Below, piece after piece: positions 1 to 9,081 of a stretch of DNA of 41,243 nucleotides (within the stretch, counting starts at the first letter, position 1; every line of letters begins with the position of its first letter). The translations under genes and the position numbers were made by a program. Where the stretch lies: NCBI GenBank assembly GCA_021813325.1, contig JAKALA010000035.1, forward strand, positions 1 to 41,243, written 5' to 3'. The notes below the pieces were generated by a model. It was not told where the DNA came from and did no database searches. It was given only the letters and a program-made list of their open reading frames with translations. The DNA comes from a bacterium (GTDB lineage Bacteria; Verrucomicrobiota; Verrucomicrobiia; Limisphaerales; UBA11358).

Positions 1-320
1 AGTAATTCATCATATCGGTTTCACGATGGGTTGATGCCGACAGGCGCGGCTCCGGCGTCCGGTTTGCCACCAACACAGCCGCTGAAATTCATTTCCGGTT
101 TGGGGCGCTCTCTTACGGTTAGCGACGTCAGCGCAACTCCGGAACCTCTGGTGGCTTCGTCATTTTTTATGTTTGCGTTCAAATAGACCCAGGCATGGTC
201 AAACATTACTGGCATTGGCGATGGTGGAATTTGGGCGTGTTGTATCAAATGCGTTTTGCCCTGTATATCGTCCAAACCGATGAAGCGCTTCCAAGCTCTT
301 TGTTCGAAACCGAAATTAGT
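1..320. other. Stretch without a supported gene
   Basis: No convincing gene was found. An open frame on the minus strand (about 275 to 21) would need a TTG start, lies beyond the terminator of the neighbouring operon, and resembles no family I know. Its translation is rich in Pro and Gly in its second half. It could be the end of a decayed gene, but nothing in the sequence decides this. Confidence 0.4.
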
Positions 321-355
321 AAAAAAGCCTTGCTGAATTTAGTTCAGCAAAGCTT
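321..355 (-). terminator. Rho-independent terminator of the sugar operon
   Basis: Read on the minus strand, the arms AAGCTTTGCTGAA and TTCAGCAAGGCTT enclose the 5-base loop CTAAA. They pair along their whole length with one U-G wobble and are followed directly by a run of T. It lies 18 bases past the stop of the last gene of the minus-strand sugar operon, as expected for its terminator. Confidence 0.85.
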
Positions 356-372
356 AAAATCGAACCTAAAAT

Positions 373-1341
373 TTAAATGCCGAACTTCCTGCGCAACATT
401 TCAATGCTTTGGGCGACCGCTTTATCGGCATCCTCTTTGCCTTCCATTTCCAGGGAAATCCAGCCGGTATAATTGGCGTCGGCTAGAATCCGGGCGATGC
501 GGTCGTAATCGAGGTCGAGGGTATACCAGACACCGCCGCCGGGATAGGTCTTGGCCTGCACGTAAACGGTCTTCGGCGCGATGAGTTTGAGCTGGTCATA
601 CGGATTTTCCAGGAAATTGCCGGTGTCCATCAAGGCTCCGAGCCACGGCGACGGAATGCTGTTGAGGATTCGTAATTGTCCTTCTGGTGTGCGCGCCAAG
701 CCCCAGTGATTTTCCAGCGCCAGGACCACACCACATTGTTCCGCCTTGGCCAGACAACGCGAAATGCCGTCGATCACCCACTTGAATCCCTCCTCCTCGG
801 TGTGCCCGGGAAGAATCGGCTCGATGCCGCGATCTTTCATGAGCTGGTCAAAATCCTCCGTGGTGCCCCAGCGACCGGTGTTGATGCGCATGGATGGAAT
901 GCCCATTTCGTAGCAGATTTCGATGCATTTCTCGGTGTGCTCCACATTCGCGGTCACCACTGCCGGGTCTGGATTCAAAAACGTCTGGTGCGTGGAAAGA
1001 CAAACCGGCGCCACGCCGCAATGAAAACCGTGCCGCTTGAGCTGGCGCAAATAAACCCGATGCTCCGCCGTGAGCGGTTCCCGCTCGGGCAATTCCATTT
1101 GCCGGTGCAAAATGTCCACGCCCGCCACGCCCAGCGCCGCCGCCTTGTCCATGACCGTGGCGATGGGAACTTTCGGTCCTTCCAAATGCCAATAGGAATA
1201 GGTGCAGACACCCAACTGAATGCGCGGGGCCGGCTTCTTGGGCGCCTCCGCTAGGACCGACGTGGAAACGCCGCCGGTCGCAAGCGCCGTGGCGCCCAGA
1301 ATTCCGGTGGTGTTGAGAAAATCGCGACGCGATAATTTCAT
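373..1341 (-). CDS. Tat-exported sugar phosphate isomerase/epimerase (TIM barrel)
   Basis: Predicted 322-residue xylose-isomerase-like TIM-barrel protein. The N-terminus carries a twin-arginine signal (SRRDFL at residues 4-9, hydrophobic stretch about 13-30), so it is probably exported folded to the periplasm. By analogy with this family, metal ligands are Glu210 (in LALENH), Asp239 (MDTGN) and Glu298/300 (LEMEG). The usual His is replaced by Gln262 (VQAK), so activity may differ from classical isomerases. It is the last gene of a minus-strand operon after an MFS permease (12-base gap) and before the terminator. Proteins of this kind often accompany Gfo/Idh/MocA oxidoreductases in Verrucomicrobiota and Planctomycetota; the substrate cannot be named. 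Confidence 0.88.
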   Translation of the reverse strand: MKLSRRDFLNTTGILGATALATGGVSTSVLAEAPKKPAPRIQLGVCTYSYWHLEGPKVPIATVMDKAAALGVAGVDILHRQMELPEREPLTAEHRVYLRQLKRHGFHCGVAPVCLSTHQTFLNPDPAVVTANVEHTEKCIEICYEMGIPSMRINTGRWGTTEDFDQLMKDRGIEPILPGHTEEEGFKWVIDGISRCLAKAEQCGVVLALENHWGLARTPEGQLRILNSIPSPWLGALMDTGNFLENPYDQLKLIAPKTVYVQAKTYPGGGVWYTLDLDYDRIARILADANYTGWISLEMEGKEDADKAVAQSIEMLRRKFGI

Positions 1342-1353
1342 GCTGTTTGGGGG

Positions 1354-2664
1354 TTAAGGATTTGCTTTTACTGATGCCAGCTTCGGCGGATGGAAGAATA
1401 ATGCCAGCACCACCGCGGACGCCAGCGCGGAGAACATCGGCACCAGGAAGAGTCCGTGGAAATCGGTGTGACCATCGTGGGTGAACACTTTTTGCAGCAG
1501 CCAGGGACAGCTGGAATTGGCCAGCATGGTGCCCACGCCCAGGATCATCACGTTGAACAAGCCCTGCGCGCTGGCTCGCACATCCTTCGGGAAATATTCA
1601 TCCGCAAAAATATAAACGGTGGCAAAGAAGAACGCGTAGCACATGCCGTGCAGCGCCTGCACGATGATGATCAGCCACTGATGCTGCGGCAGAAATGCCC
1701 ACACCGCAAAGCGGACGGGATATGCCAGAATGCCGATGATCATGGTTGCCCGCCAGCCCAGGCGTTTCAGCGTCAGGCCCAGAATCAGCATCGTCAGGAT
1801 TTCCGCGATCTGGCCCACGCTCATCACCGGCATGATCCAGTTGCCGGGAATGCCCACGCCGCCATCGGCGGTGGCCGTTCCCAGGAATGTGCCGGCCCAG
1901 TTGAAATAGGCGTTGTGCACGGTGGCATCGACGCACGTCACCAGCCAGAGCACCAAAACGAAGGGCAACTTGAGCAGCTTGACAGCTTCCAACCAGGCGA
2001 AACGGTCTTCACCGGCGACCACTTTCTTGGGCGGTGTATGCGGCAAAAACAAGCTGAACAACGCCAAGGCCAGGGCGGCCACTCCCGCCACGACATACGT
2101 CCAGCGCGTGCCCTGTTGCAGCGCGGCGCCGGTGAGGCCGGAACTCAAAACGGTTTCGAGCCATTGGATCAAGCCTTGCGGATTAGCCGCGTGAACCTTG
2201 TCCCAATCCACCAAAATGAATGTGAACGGCCACGCCGCCAGAATCCAGCCGAGCGTGCCACCCATGCGCACCAGGCCAAATTCCTTTTGCGGATCCTTCA
2301 TGTTCGCAAACGCCACGGAATTGGTGATGGAAAGCGTGGGCACATAAAGCAGGCAATGCACCAGCATCAACCCAAAAAACGGCCAGAAACTTTTGGTGAA
2401 CGCGAGGCCGATCATGGCCAGTCCGCCGATGAGATGGCTGAAAGCCAGAAATTTTTCCGCGGCGAAATGGCGGTCCGCGTATTGATTGCTGAAAAACATG
2501 CCGACGATGGCGGCGATGGGAAAGGCGTTTAAAATCCAGGACTGTTCGGCCGGCGAGAAGCCCAGGCTTGGCAGATAGCCAAAGATGAGCGGGAGCCAGG
2601 CTCCCCAGATGAAAAATTCCAGCACCATCATGACGAACAGTTTGAAGCGATGTGATTGACTCAT
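1354..2664 (-). CDS. MFS permease, nucleoside:H+ symporter type
   Basis: Predicted 436-residue polytopic inner-membrane transporter of the major facilitator superfamily. The N-terminal style (FKLFVMMVLEFFIWGAWLP) and about 12 hydrophobic segments match the NupG/XapB nucleoside symporter branch, which in this phylum commonly sits in sugar-catabolic operons. The start was set at the ATG at 2664 (MSQSHRF), because a longer open frame to 2874 runs into the preceding oxidoreductase gene with Arg/His-rich, shadow-like residues. It lies between a Gfo/Idh/MocA oxidoreductase (44-base gap) and an exported isomerase, so it probably imports the sugar or derivative that these enzymes process. Family call firm, substrate unknown. 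Confidence 0.88.
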   Translation of the reverse strand: MSQSHRFKLFVMMVLEFFIWGAWLPLIFGYLPSLGFSPAEQSWILNAFPIAAIVGMFFSNQYADRHFAAEKFLAFSHLIGGLAMIGLAFTKSFWPFFGLMLVHCLLYVPTLSITNSVAFANMKDPQKEFGLVRMGGTLGWILAAWPFTFILVDWDKVHAANPQGLIQWLETVLSSGLTGAALQQGTRWTYVVAGVAALALALFSLFLPHTPPKKVVAGEDRFAWLEAVKLLKLPFVLVLWLVTCVDATVHNAYFNWAGTFLGTATADGGVGIPGNWIMPVMSVGQIAEILTMLILGLTLKRLGWRATMIIGILAYPVRFAVWAFLPQHQWLIIIVQALHGMCYAFFFATVYIFADEYFPKDVRASAQGLFNVMILGVGTMLANSSCPWLLQKVFTHDGHTDFHGLFLVPMFSALASAVVLALFFHPPKLASVKANP

Positions 2665-2708
2665 TGAAGTTATGGGAGTTTTGGGGGATTGAGGTTTGGG
2701 GGAAAAGT

Positions 2709-3755
2709 TTAGAGTTGAATCGGCGTTCGGTTGCGGATGGATCTTTCTTCCGCCTCGCAAATCTCCAAGGCGGTCATGCCATCGCGTGCGGTGACGGTGG
2801 TTGGCGGCGTTTGCCCGGCGATACATTGGAGCAGATAGTTGATTTCTCCGGCGTAACCGTCGGTGCCGTCGCATTTGATCACTTGGGGAGGCTGGCCCGA
2901 CTGGCTGACCACCAACGCATCGGCCCCGCGCGCCAAATCAAAATCCACAGTGGCGCGTTCGCAGTGCAGTGTGTAGGACATGTTGAAACCGCGAGCCTGC
3001 AACCAACTGCCTTCGGCGTGGACCACTAGCCCGGCGCCGTAATCGTATTGCGTCACCACATGATCAATGCTGTCAGCCGACCCAACAACTCCAGCGGAAG
3101 ACACCCCCGCAGGCCGGCCGAAAAGGTAGTTCACGAAATCAACGTCGTGGATGTGGAGATCAAACAACGCCCCGCCCATCTCGCTGCCGGCATAAGTGCC
3201 TTGCCGGCTCCACGCCGGCATCTCGGAAACGCGCCGAAAGCGCGCCGCCTGCACTTTGCCGTAAGTTTGCCCGGTGACAACCTGTTTGAGCCAGGCCCAG
3301 CCGGGCCAGAACCGCATACACATGGCCGGCATCAGAAAACCGGGGGAATTTTCCGCCAACGCCACCACTTCGCGGGCGGCGGACGATGTGCGGGCCAATG
3401 GCTTTTCGCAAAGCACGTGTTTGCCCGCCCGCAGCGCCGCCATGACTTGGGCCGGATGCAGTGCCGTGGGCGTGCAAATGTCCACGAGGTCCACCGAGGC
3501 ATCCGCCAGCACTTCCGCGATGGCACGATAGACTTTTACGTCCGGCCCCAGATCGATGTCGTCGGTTTTTTGGATGTTGCCGGCCACGCCGGATAAAACC
3601 CCATTGACCGGCAGACGGCTGGCATCGCACACGGCGGCGACCCGGGCCAGGGGATTTTTCAAATAGGCACGCAAATGTGTCACGCCCATGAAACCCAAGC
3701 CCACCACCGCCACATTGACCGGCCGGACCGTGAGTGTATTTGATGAATGGGCCAT
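2709..3755 (-). CDS. Gfo/Idh/MocA family oxidoreductase
   Basis: Predicted 348-residue NAD(P)-dependent dehydrogenase. The N-terminal Rossmann fold has the dinucleotide motif VVGLGFMG (about residues 17-24), and the family's EKP motif is at 117-119 (VLCEKPLA), whose Lys is catalytic in this family. The C-terminal alpha/beta half contains LHIHDVDF, the usual His/Asp substrate region. Such enzymes oxidise sugars, inositols or their derivatives, or act in glycoside cleavage by oxidation-elimination. It follows an isomerase by 5 bases and precedes a permease in one minus-strand operon, suggesting an oxidation step after import. Reaction and substrate remain unknown. Confidence 0.9.
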   Translation of the reverse strand: MAHSSNTLTVRPVNVAVVGLGFMGVTHLRAYLKNPLARVAAVCDASRLPVNGVLSGVAGNIQKTDDIDLGPDVKVYRAIAEVLADASVDLVDICTPTALHPAQVMAALRAGKHVLCEKPLARTSSAAREVVALAENSPGFLMPAMCMRFWPGWAWLKQVVTGQTYGKVQAARFRRVSEMPAWSRQGTYAGSEMGGALFDLHIHDVDFVNYLFGRPAGVSSAGVVGSADSIDHVVTQYDYGAGLVVHAEGSWLQARGFNMSYTLHCERATVDFDLARGADALVVSQSGQPPQVIKCDGTDGYAGEINYLLQCIAGQTPPTTVTARDGMTALEICEAEERSIRNRTPIQL

Positions 3756-3760
3756 GCGTG

Positions 3761-4654
3761 TTAAATCAAGTTCAGCACGATCTCACGCGCCCGGCAAATA
3801 TCGGCGATGCGTTGAGCGCCGGCTTCACGTTCGATCACGAAATGGCCGGTGTAACCCAGTTGCTTCAGGGTGGCAAAAAAGGCGTTCCAATTGACCTGGC
3901 CATCGCCCACCGCAACCTCCTCGCCCCAGGTTCCCGGCTGCAACGTGCGCTTGGCATCTTTGAGGTGAACCTGGCGAATCCATGGTCCCAAGATCCGCAG
4001 GGCTTCAACGGGATCGCCCTTGTCATACAAAATCATGTTGGCCGGATCAAAATTCACGCCGAGGTTGGGCAAGCGGAGTTGTTGCAGGAGATCCGCCAGC
4101 ACCGGCGCGGATTCCTGACCGGTTTCCAAAGCCAGATTAATGTTTTTTTCGGCGAACAATTCCGCCACCTGCGTGAGCCGATCCAACATTTTCCGATGGT
4201 TGGGATCGGCTGGATCTTCCGGCAAAAAGCCCGCGTGAAACGTGACCAATTTTAATCCGAAATCGGCGGCGAGTTGGGCGTTCAATCGGATGTTTTGCAG
4301 ATTCCGGCCCCAAGTGGAATCGGGTGCCACACCGCCGGTGAGGCGGATGGATTCCAGGGTCGAATAATCTTCGCCGATGCAGCCAAACATTCCGGATACC
4401 AGCGTAAGCTCACTGGCATTCAAAGCATGGGAAACCTGGTGCCAGGCTTCGGGAGCTTCGCGCAAGGGATCAAGCGCCAGTTGAACATGATTCAGCCCGG
4501 TGGGTTTCAGTTTGGCGAGCAGATCCGTGAGATTGTCCGGTTGCAGCGACCAACTGCAAACTGCCAGCCGGCGGCCGCGCATTGCACTTGGGGCGTCTGG
4601 CTCGCCCGCTGGCGATTGGGCGGACACAGATGAATTGATTGTGGGGGCACGCAT
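3761..4654 (-). CDS. Sugar phosphate isomerase/epimerase (AP-endonuclease-2-like TIM barrel)
   Basis: Predicted 297-residue cytoplasmic xylose-isomerase-like barrel without an obvious signal peptide. The four expected metal ligands are visible: Glu177 (LALETG), Asp203 (NFDPAN), His230 (QVHLKD) and Glu275 (VIEREAG). The first roughly 24 residues look unstructured, so an internal ATG at 4582 (MRGRRLAVCSW) is a credible alternative start. It is the promoter-proximal gene of the four-gene minus-strand sugar operon, 5 bases ahead of the oxidoreductase. It probably interconverts the keto/aldose or epimer forms of the sugar handled by the operon. The upstream 233 bases hold no gene and should contain the operon promoter. 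Confidence 0.88.
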   Translation of the reverse strand: MRAPTINSSVSAQSPAGEPDAPSAMRGRRLAVCSWSLQPDNLTDLLAKLKPTGLNHVQLALDPLREAPEAWHQVSHALNASELTLVSGMFGCIGEDYSTLESIRLTGGVAPDSTWGRNLQNIRLNAQLAADFGLKLVTFHAGFLPEDPADPNHRKMLDRLTQVAELFAEKNINLALETGQESAPVLADLLQQLRLPNLGVNFDPANMILYDKGDPVEALRILGPWIRQVHLKDAKRTLQPGTWGEEVAVGDGQVNWNAFFATLKQLGYTGHFVIEREAGAQRIADICRAREIVLNLI

Positions 4655-4887
4655 TCCGATCGGCGGCTGAAATAAAGTTTAAACGGTTTTCGTGATCAGA
4701 GTCAGCGGTAAACTATTGATAACCACTGGCAAATTACAATCACAATTCATCAAGGTGCGCGCATTTCACCTAATCGGTGAACCTGGTTGAGCCGGGTGAA
4801 CCGTGTGAAAACTTTTTCAGTTTGCAAATTTCGTGTGGTTCGCGGTTCATCTCAACTGCGGAGTTTAGGATTAATTTTCCAAGCCAC

Positions 4888-5517
4888 TTATTCTACGGGC
4901 GCAGTTTCCACCTTCTCGCCGGCTTTGGCTCTTTTTACAAAATCCCGCAAGGTGGCAATCTGGCTTTCAAATTGGGGATCTTTCTGGCGCTCCGGTTGAT
5001 ACCGGTCCACTTCCTTCAATACCTGCTCGGCCTGGGCAGTGATGTCTGCCAGGGAAAGTTTTCCGTTTTTATAATCAGCCATCATCGATTGGTAGCGGGC
5101 CGTGGCCTTGCCATAGCCTGGATCGCTCGAATATTTCCCCAGGACCAGTTGCTGGACCTCCGCCTGCAGGTTATCGAGATCAGACCCGGCAGCCGGTTTT
5201 ATTTCCGGCTGGGACGGCGGGCCCACCGCGCGTTGGGCGGAAACTTCCAGCGCAGTGGGAGCAACTGCGGTAAGTTCGGCCCCGGCTTTGTTGATCACCA
5301 AGCGTTCGCCTTTGGATTCCACGACGAGGTTGCTGACATTGATTTCGCGCAAAATGGCGCGGTTGAGGAGAATCAATGGGCGATCCACATGCACCTGCAC
5401 GACCGCCCCAACCGGAAAACCTTGAAAGGTTGGAGGCTGATTGGTCTGAGCTTGCACGGTGAGTGCCCAGGCAAAAACCAGGCCCATAGTGATCAGGAAT
5501 TTCGAGTGAAGTTTCAT
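4888..5517 (-). CDS. Exported protein of unknown function
   Basis: Predicted 209-residue protein starting at the ATG at 5517 (MKLHSKFLITMG); a second in-frame ATG five codons upstream is also possible. Residues 1-24 form a typical Sec signal peptide ending near VQAQ, so it is probably periplasmic or secreted. Positions roughly 35-90 are beta-rich (VGAVVQVHVDRPLILL), reminiscent of small periplasmic regulators of flux. The last 100 residues are charged and probably helical. No family was recognised. It stands alone between two minus-strand units, with no functional hint from its neighbours. Confidence 0.65.
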   Translation of the reverse strand: MKLHSKFLITMGLVFAWALTVQAQTNQPPTFQGFPVGAVVQVHVDRPLILLNRAILREINVSNLVVESKGERLVINKAGAELTAVAPTALEVSAQRAVGPPSQPEIKPAAGSDLDNLQAEVQQLVLGKYSSDPGYGKATARYQSMMADYKNGKLSLADITAQAEQVLKEVDRYQPERQKDPQFESQIATLRDFVKRAKAGEKVETAPVE

Positions 5518-5800
5518 GAGATTTTCGCGCATAAAATTTGGGGGATTGCCGCCAGATTCGCCGCCCGGTTTCCCGCAACACCCGGAGGTTAAGAAGCAAT
5601 CATCAGACCATTATGCAGACTCGGATCTGACTTCGTAAAACTGGCAGTTTTCGCCCAATGTCAGTTAAAGCTGTCCCATGGCTGGATTTTTCCCGTCTCA
5701 AAAGGCGACGCGGCTTCAACCCTTGATGCTTCCTGGGGGGGGATTTTGAACCCGCAATATCATCCCGGATCGCCAACCCTGCCCAGGCGTGCCCGCCATG

Positions 5801-7192
5801 TCACCAGCGGGATTGCGGAGGGGAATGGCGGTTCCGCCAAGCAGCCAGCCGGGCTTTGGCTTCCTGCAGTTGCTCCGGTTGAAAGAAACCGGAATGCTCC
5901 ATGCGATCAATGATCTTCTCAGCCTTGGAAAGATTGCCAACATGCAGGCCATGGACCTCCGCGTAACGCAGCCAAAGCTCAAAATTCCGCGGCTGGGCCT
6001 CTGCCAGTTGCTGCAAACGCTCCACCGCCGTGCCCAATCGGCGCGCCAACAACAACCGCTCCACCGGATCTTGCACTGTGGAAAGATCCGGCTCCTTGGG
6101 TTTGGCTTCACGAACGAGCTGCAAATATTCATCCAGCGGATCCACAGCCTCCTTGGCCGGCTCGGGTGCTTTGCCAAAGGTGATGACCAGCTTCTGAGGT
6201 GAATCGGGCACGGCGGGCTTTCTCCGCATCCGATCCAGCCAGCCGCCCGTTTGCCCATGACTTCGCAGCGGCAACCGCATCCATTCATCCAGCGACTGGC
6301 TAAGAAAATTCAACAAATTTGAACTGAACGTGTCCTGGGCCTTGGCGATCAAGCTGACCGCCAGGTCCCTTTTTTTCATGTCCTGGCAATACAAGCGCAC
6401 GAGCTGGGTGAAGGCTTGCTCATTGAGCGAATCTTCCGCCAGCACGCCGCGCAAAATCTCTTCGGCCTGGCTGAACCGTCCTTCGCGGCACTTTTGTTCC
6501 ACCGCCACACTCCAGCCGGCGGGCACAAACTCCGGTCGCTTGACGGTGAAGGTGGCGGGATCGAAAGCGAAGCCCGCCGCTTCCATCCACCCATGCGTCC
6601 GGTTGACTAGCGTCAGGCGATGATCATAGGAAAATGCCTGGTTATGGCAGAGCCGCTTCAGGAGTTTTAGTCCCACGGAAGGCTTGCGCAAATAAAGCAC
6701 CGCCGTCTCGATGGCGAAACTCCAGACCGGCAACGCGCGCGGCTCATTAAACAGGTGGCTTTTGGCGGTGCGCCAAGCCTTGCGCACCCGCCCCGTATCC
6801 CGCCAGTGCTGCAGCAGGGAGATTTCCGGCAGATGCCGTCGCCGTCCCGGCGTCATGGCAAAGTGACCTTCAAAAAAAATAAAATCAAAGATCAAGCTCC
6901 CGAAATATTGACCGGAAACCCGCTTGTTCCACCGGTAAAAATAATAAAACAGCGGCACATTCAACGCCGTTGCGCAAGTGATCATGGGATGCCAAGGACT
7001 GCCCTTCCCGTTGTAATGCGACCAGAACAGGTAACCGACAACCGCGCCAAGCGCGCCACAGGCTCCAAAGCCCCAGACAAAAAATACAATTCCTTGCGAT
7101 GTTGGGCCAGTTCCTCGCTGTTGTAAAATTGACTGAAGATGATCGCTGTCAGCGCCAGGCCCACCCAGCCTGCCACCTGCGGACGAGCCCAA
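5801..7192 (-). CDS. C-terminal part of a frame-split membrane/helical-repeat protein
   Basis: Downstream portion of what appears to be one roughly 640-residue protein. It begins inside the preceding minus-strand frame, and the coding pattern switches into this frame at the A-run at 7079-7084. From there it has two more membrane segments (VFFVWGFGACGALGAVVGYL and a segment ending VPLFYYFYRW), then about 350 soluble residues rich in helices and Ala/Leu, resembling TPR-like repeats (for example CREGRFSQAEEILRGVLAED). The open frame extends upstream to 7192, but those first codons are out of frame with the obvious membrane sequence. No family was recognised; the membrane part does not match rhomboid signatures convincingly. 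Confidence 0.6.
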   Translation of the reverse strand: MGSSAGGRLGGPGADSDHLQSILQQRGTGPTSQGIVFFVWGFGACGALGAVVGYLFWSHYNGKGSPWHPMITCATALNVPLFYYFYRWNKRVSGQYFGSLIFDFIFFEGHFAMTPGRRRHLPEISLLQHWRDTGRVRKAWRTAKSHLFNEPRALPVWSFAIETAVLYLRKPSVGLKLLKRLCHNQAFSYDHRLTLVNRTHGWMEAAGFAFDPATFTVKRPEFVPAGWSVAVEQKCREGRFSQAEEILRGVLAEDSLNEQAFTQLVRLYCQDMKKRDLAVSLIAKAQDTFSSNLLNFLSQSLDEWMRLPLRSHGQTGGWLDRMRRKPAVPDSPQKLVITFGKAPEPAKEAVDPLDEYLQLVREAKPKEPDLSTVQDPVERLLLARRLGTAVERLQQLAEAQPRNFELWLRYAEVHGLHVGNLSKAEKIIDRMEHSGFFQPEQLQEAKARLAAWRNRHSPPQSRW

Positions 7193-7728
7193 ACGTGGGG
7201 ATTAGCCAGATAGCTGCCCGGACCCAGCACCCATCCCCAACCGATCAACAGACATCGCAACAGCCAATGCACCTTTTTGGCCTTGGGATGGCTCGCAAAA
7301 TCTCCTTCGCAAAAGTAGCGGCGCAGGGAAAGCGCCAAGGCCAAGAGTCCCAGCATATTGCCGATTTGCAGCAACTCGCAGGTCACCGTGGCCAGCAGCA
7401 GCCCAAGATATGCCGCAAAAGCCCAGTGATGACGGGGCGCCAGGGTGACCAGGCGATTGGCAAAATCATCATCGTCGGCGACTTCATGGAAATAACGCCA
7501 GACCGCTCTGCCGAGTATCAATCCCGCAATCGCAACCAGAAACCAACGTTGAAAAAAATCCGGCTGCGAAGCCACGGACGCGGCGGACGGAGTGGAAATC
7601 CTCACCGGCAGGTTGCTTTGGGCCTGCAATTCCACCGCCAACAAGGTGAAGCCCGCAAACCAAAGACAGGTTTGCCCACGGCGGATTAACCCGATAATCC
7701 CATTGTGTTCCTGGAACATAAAACGCAT
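6982..7728 (-). CDS. N-terminal part of a frame-split membrane protein
   Basis: Upstream portion of the same protein as the overlapping minus-strand frame. Its first 37 residues include a hydrophobic segment ending ELQAQ, likely a signal peptide or anchor. About five membrane spans follow (for example WFLVAIAGLILGRAVW and VAGWVGLALTAIIFSQFY). Good coding character ends at about residue 215 (AQHRKELYF); the last 33 residues to the stop at 6982 look like out-of-frame sequence. A shift of -1 at the T TTT TTG heptamer (7084 to 7078) joins it to the downstream frame. This is either a homopolymer sequencing error, a real mutation, or programmed frameshifting. Confidence 0.6.
   Translation of the reverse strand: MRFMFQEHNGIIGLIRRGQTCLWFAGFTLLAVELQAQSNLPVRISTPSAASVASQPDFFQRWFLVAIAGLILGRAVWRYFHEVADDDDFANRLVTLAPRHHWAFAAYLGLLLATVTCELLQIGNMLGLLALALSLRRYFCEGDFASHPKAKKVHWLLRCLLIGWGWVLGPGSYLANPHVWARPQVAGWVGLALTAIIFSQFYNSEELAQHRKELYFLSGALEPVARLARLSVTCSGRITTGRAVLGIP
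7078..7084 (-). other. T TTT TTG slippery heptamer at a -1 frame junction
   Basis: On the minus strand the zero-frame codons TAT TTT TTG contain the X XXY YYZ pattern T TTT TTG exactly where the two coding frames of the split membrane protein must be joined by -1. Six T in a row are also the commonest place for an undercalled base. Confidence 0.5.
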
Positions 7729-7895
7729 TGATCAACAGGCCAGCCTATGAATCGCCCGTCGCTGCTGAGTGCCGGATTTTGGCTGCGCGCCAAGGCGCGA
7801 GTCAAAAGGAAAACAAGGAATACCAAATAACTTTTAACCTTTGGCAAAAAATGTCAGCCCCGCGTTCCGCAACGTCAGCGGCGGCCCGGCGGGCA

Positions 7896-8966
7896 TCACC
7901 TAGCCACATCGTCCACCCCGGCGGGCAGCCAGTTATGGCCGCCGCTGATAAAGGCCGCCGCGCGGTCATCGGAGACCACCATCCGGCTCACGCCGCCAAT
8001 GAGGTTGCCGGAAATTTCCGCGCGCATGCGGGAACCGTCGCGATTGACCAGATGCAGCAAGCTCGAATGAACATTGGCGCCGATGAAGAGGTTGTGCCTG
8101 ATGCGCACCGTGAAGGTCAGGTGGCTTCGTCCGCTGTCATTGGCCACCGCGCAGAGTTGCGCATGGTTGACGGGCGCCGGATTTTGCACAAAGACGTTGC
8201 CCCGTAGCGTCAGGCTCTGCGTGAACGGTCCGGCGCCGGTAAAATCAATGTCCGTCATCAAATCGCCCTCGTAATTGCGCGCCCGGGCGAAGCAGTTGTA
8301 TTCCAGCACCGCCCGGCGGCAACGCAGATGGAAGTTTTCCCCCTGCACGCTGTCATGGACATAACAGGAACGCAGGGTCAATTCGCCGCCATAAATGTAA
8401 AGATTGTGCGTCGGCGCGACGGCATGGGGGTTGCCGTTGGCATTAAACTCGCAAGCTGCCACCACCGCTTCGCTATCCTCCGAGCCGCCGGTCAAACCGT
8501 TGTCGTTCTCCTCAAACCGGCAATGCGCGAGGTAAAGATTTTTCGTGCCGTTATAATACCGGACGCCGCCGGCATTGCCCTCGGCATTGTGGCAGTGGCG
8601 AAAAACGATGCCGCTGACGCGATAATGTTGCGCGCCGCTGAACTGCCAGCCTCCCCGCCCGCGATCGCCCGCCGTGTGGCTGCCGGGCGCGTCCTCCACC
8701 AGGCCATCCCCAAAATCCCAAACCGGGCGATGGACCAGATCGAGGGCACGAATGGTGATCGGAGCGGCAGCCGTCCCGGGTTGGGTGAGAAAAACGCGAT
8801 ACGAATAATTGCCGGGCGCGATGAGCACCGTATCCCCGGCCCGCGCCATTTCAATTTTCGCGAAGGTGTCGTTGGTGGTGACCAAAATCGTGGCGGCTGA
8901 CGCCCGCAGCCACAGCCCGGGCAACGAGCACCACAGGCCAAATGCGAGCAGGCGACAAAAGCTCAT
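7896..8966 (-). CDS. Secreted right-handed beta-helix protein, polysaccharide-lyase-like
   Basis: Predicted 356-residue exported protein with a Sec signal (residues 1-24, cut near ASAA). The next stretch has the pattern 'AGDTVLIAPGNYS...APITIRAL', typical of chondroitinase-B/PL6-like and pectate-lyase-like right-handed beta-helices. Repeating Asn/Asp-containing coils follow (HCRFEENDNGLTGG, SCYVHDSVQGENFHLRC, RIRHNLFIG). It is probably a polysaccharide lyase or a carbohydrate-binding beta-helix acting outside the cell. It fits with the carbohydrate-active enzymes further along the window but is transcribed alone. Catalytic residues could not be assigned, so lyase activity is an inference from fold. 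Confidence 0.72.
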   Translation of the reverse strand: MSFCRLLAFGLWCSLPGLWLRASAATILVTTNDTFAKIEMARAGDTVLIAPGNYSYRVFLTQPGTAAAPITIRALDLVHRPVWDFGDGLVEDAPGSHTAGDRGRGGWQFSGAQHYRVSGIVFRHCHNAEGNAGGVRYYNGTKNLYLAHCRFEENDNGLTGGSEDSEAVVAACEFNANGNPHAVAPTHNLYIYGGELTLRSCYVHDSVQGENFHLRCRRAVLEYNCFARARNYEGDLMTDIDFTGAGPFTQSLTLRGNVFVQNPAPVNHAQLCAVANDSGRSHLTFTVRIRHNLFIGANVHSSLLHLVNRDGSRMRAEISGNLIGGVSRMVVSDDRAAAFISGGHNWLPAGVDDVAR

Positions 8967-9081
8967 ACGCAGGGTGGTTGATCAATGACTTGGAAGTTTC
9001 CCACCGGCCGGGTGCGTGTAAAGCTTTTCCCCTGGCGCCGGATTTTCCGAACCGCCCAAGCCGGTGGAAAAGACCGGGAAG

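Noticed and set aside
6982-7728. Possible rhomboid protease (GACG in a membrane segment resembling GxSG)
   Set aside because: The Ser is replaced by Cys and no matching catalytic His segment or HRxxxxxxxH loop is seen, so the similarity is probably chance.
8972-8979. TTGATCAA near the beta-helix gene start as an FNR site
   Set aside because: The half-sites lack the 4-base spacer, so this is just a short palindrome.
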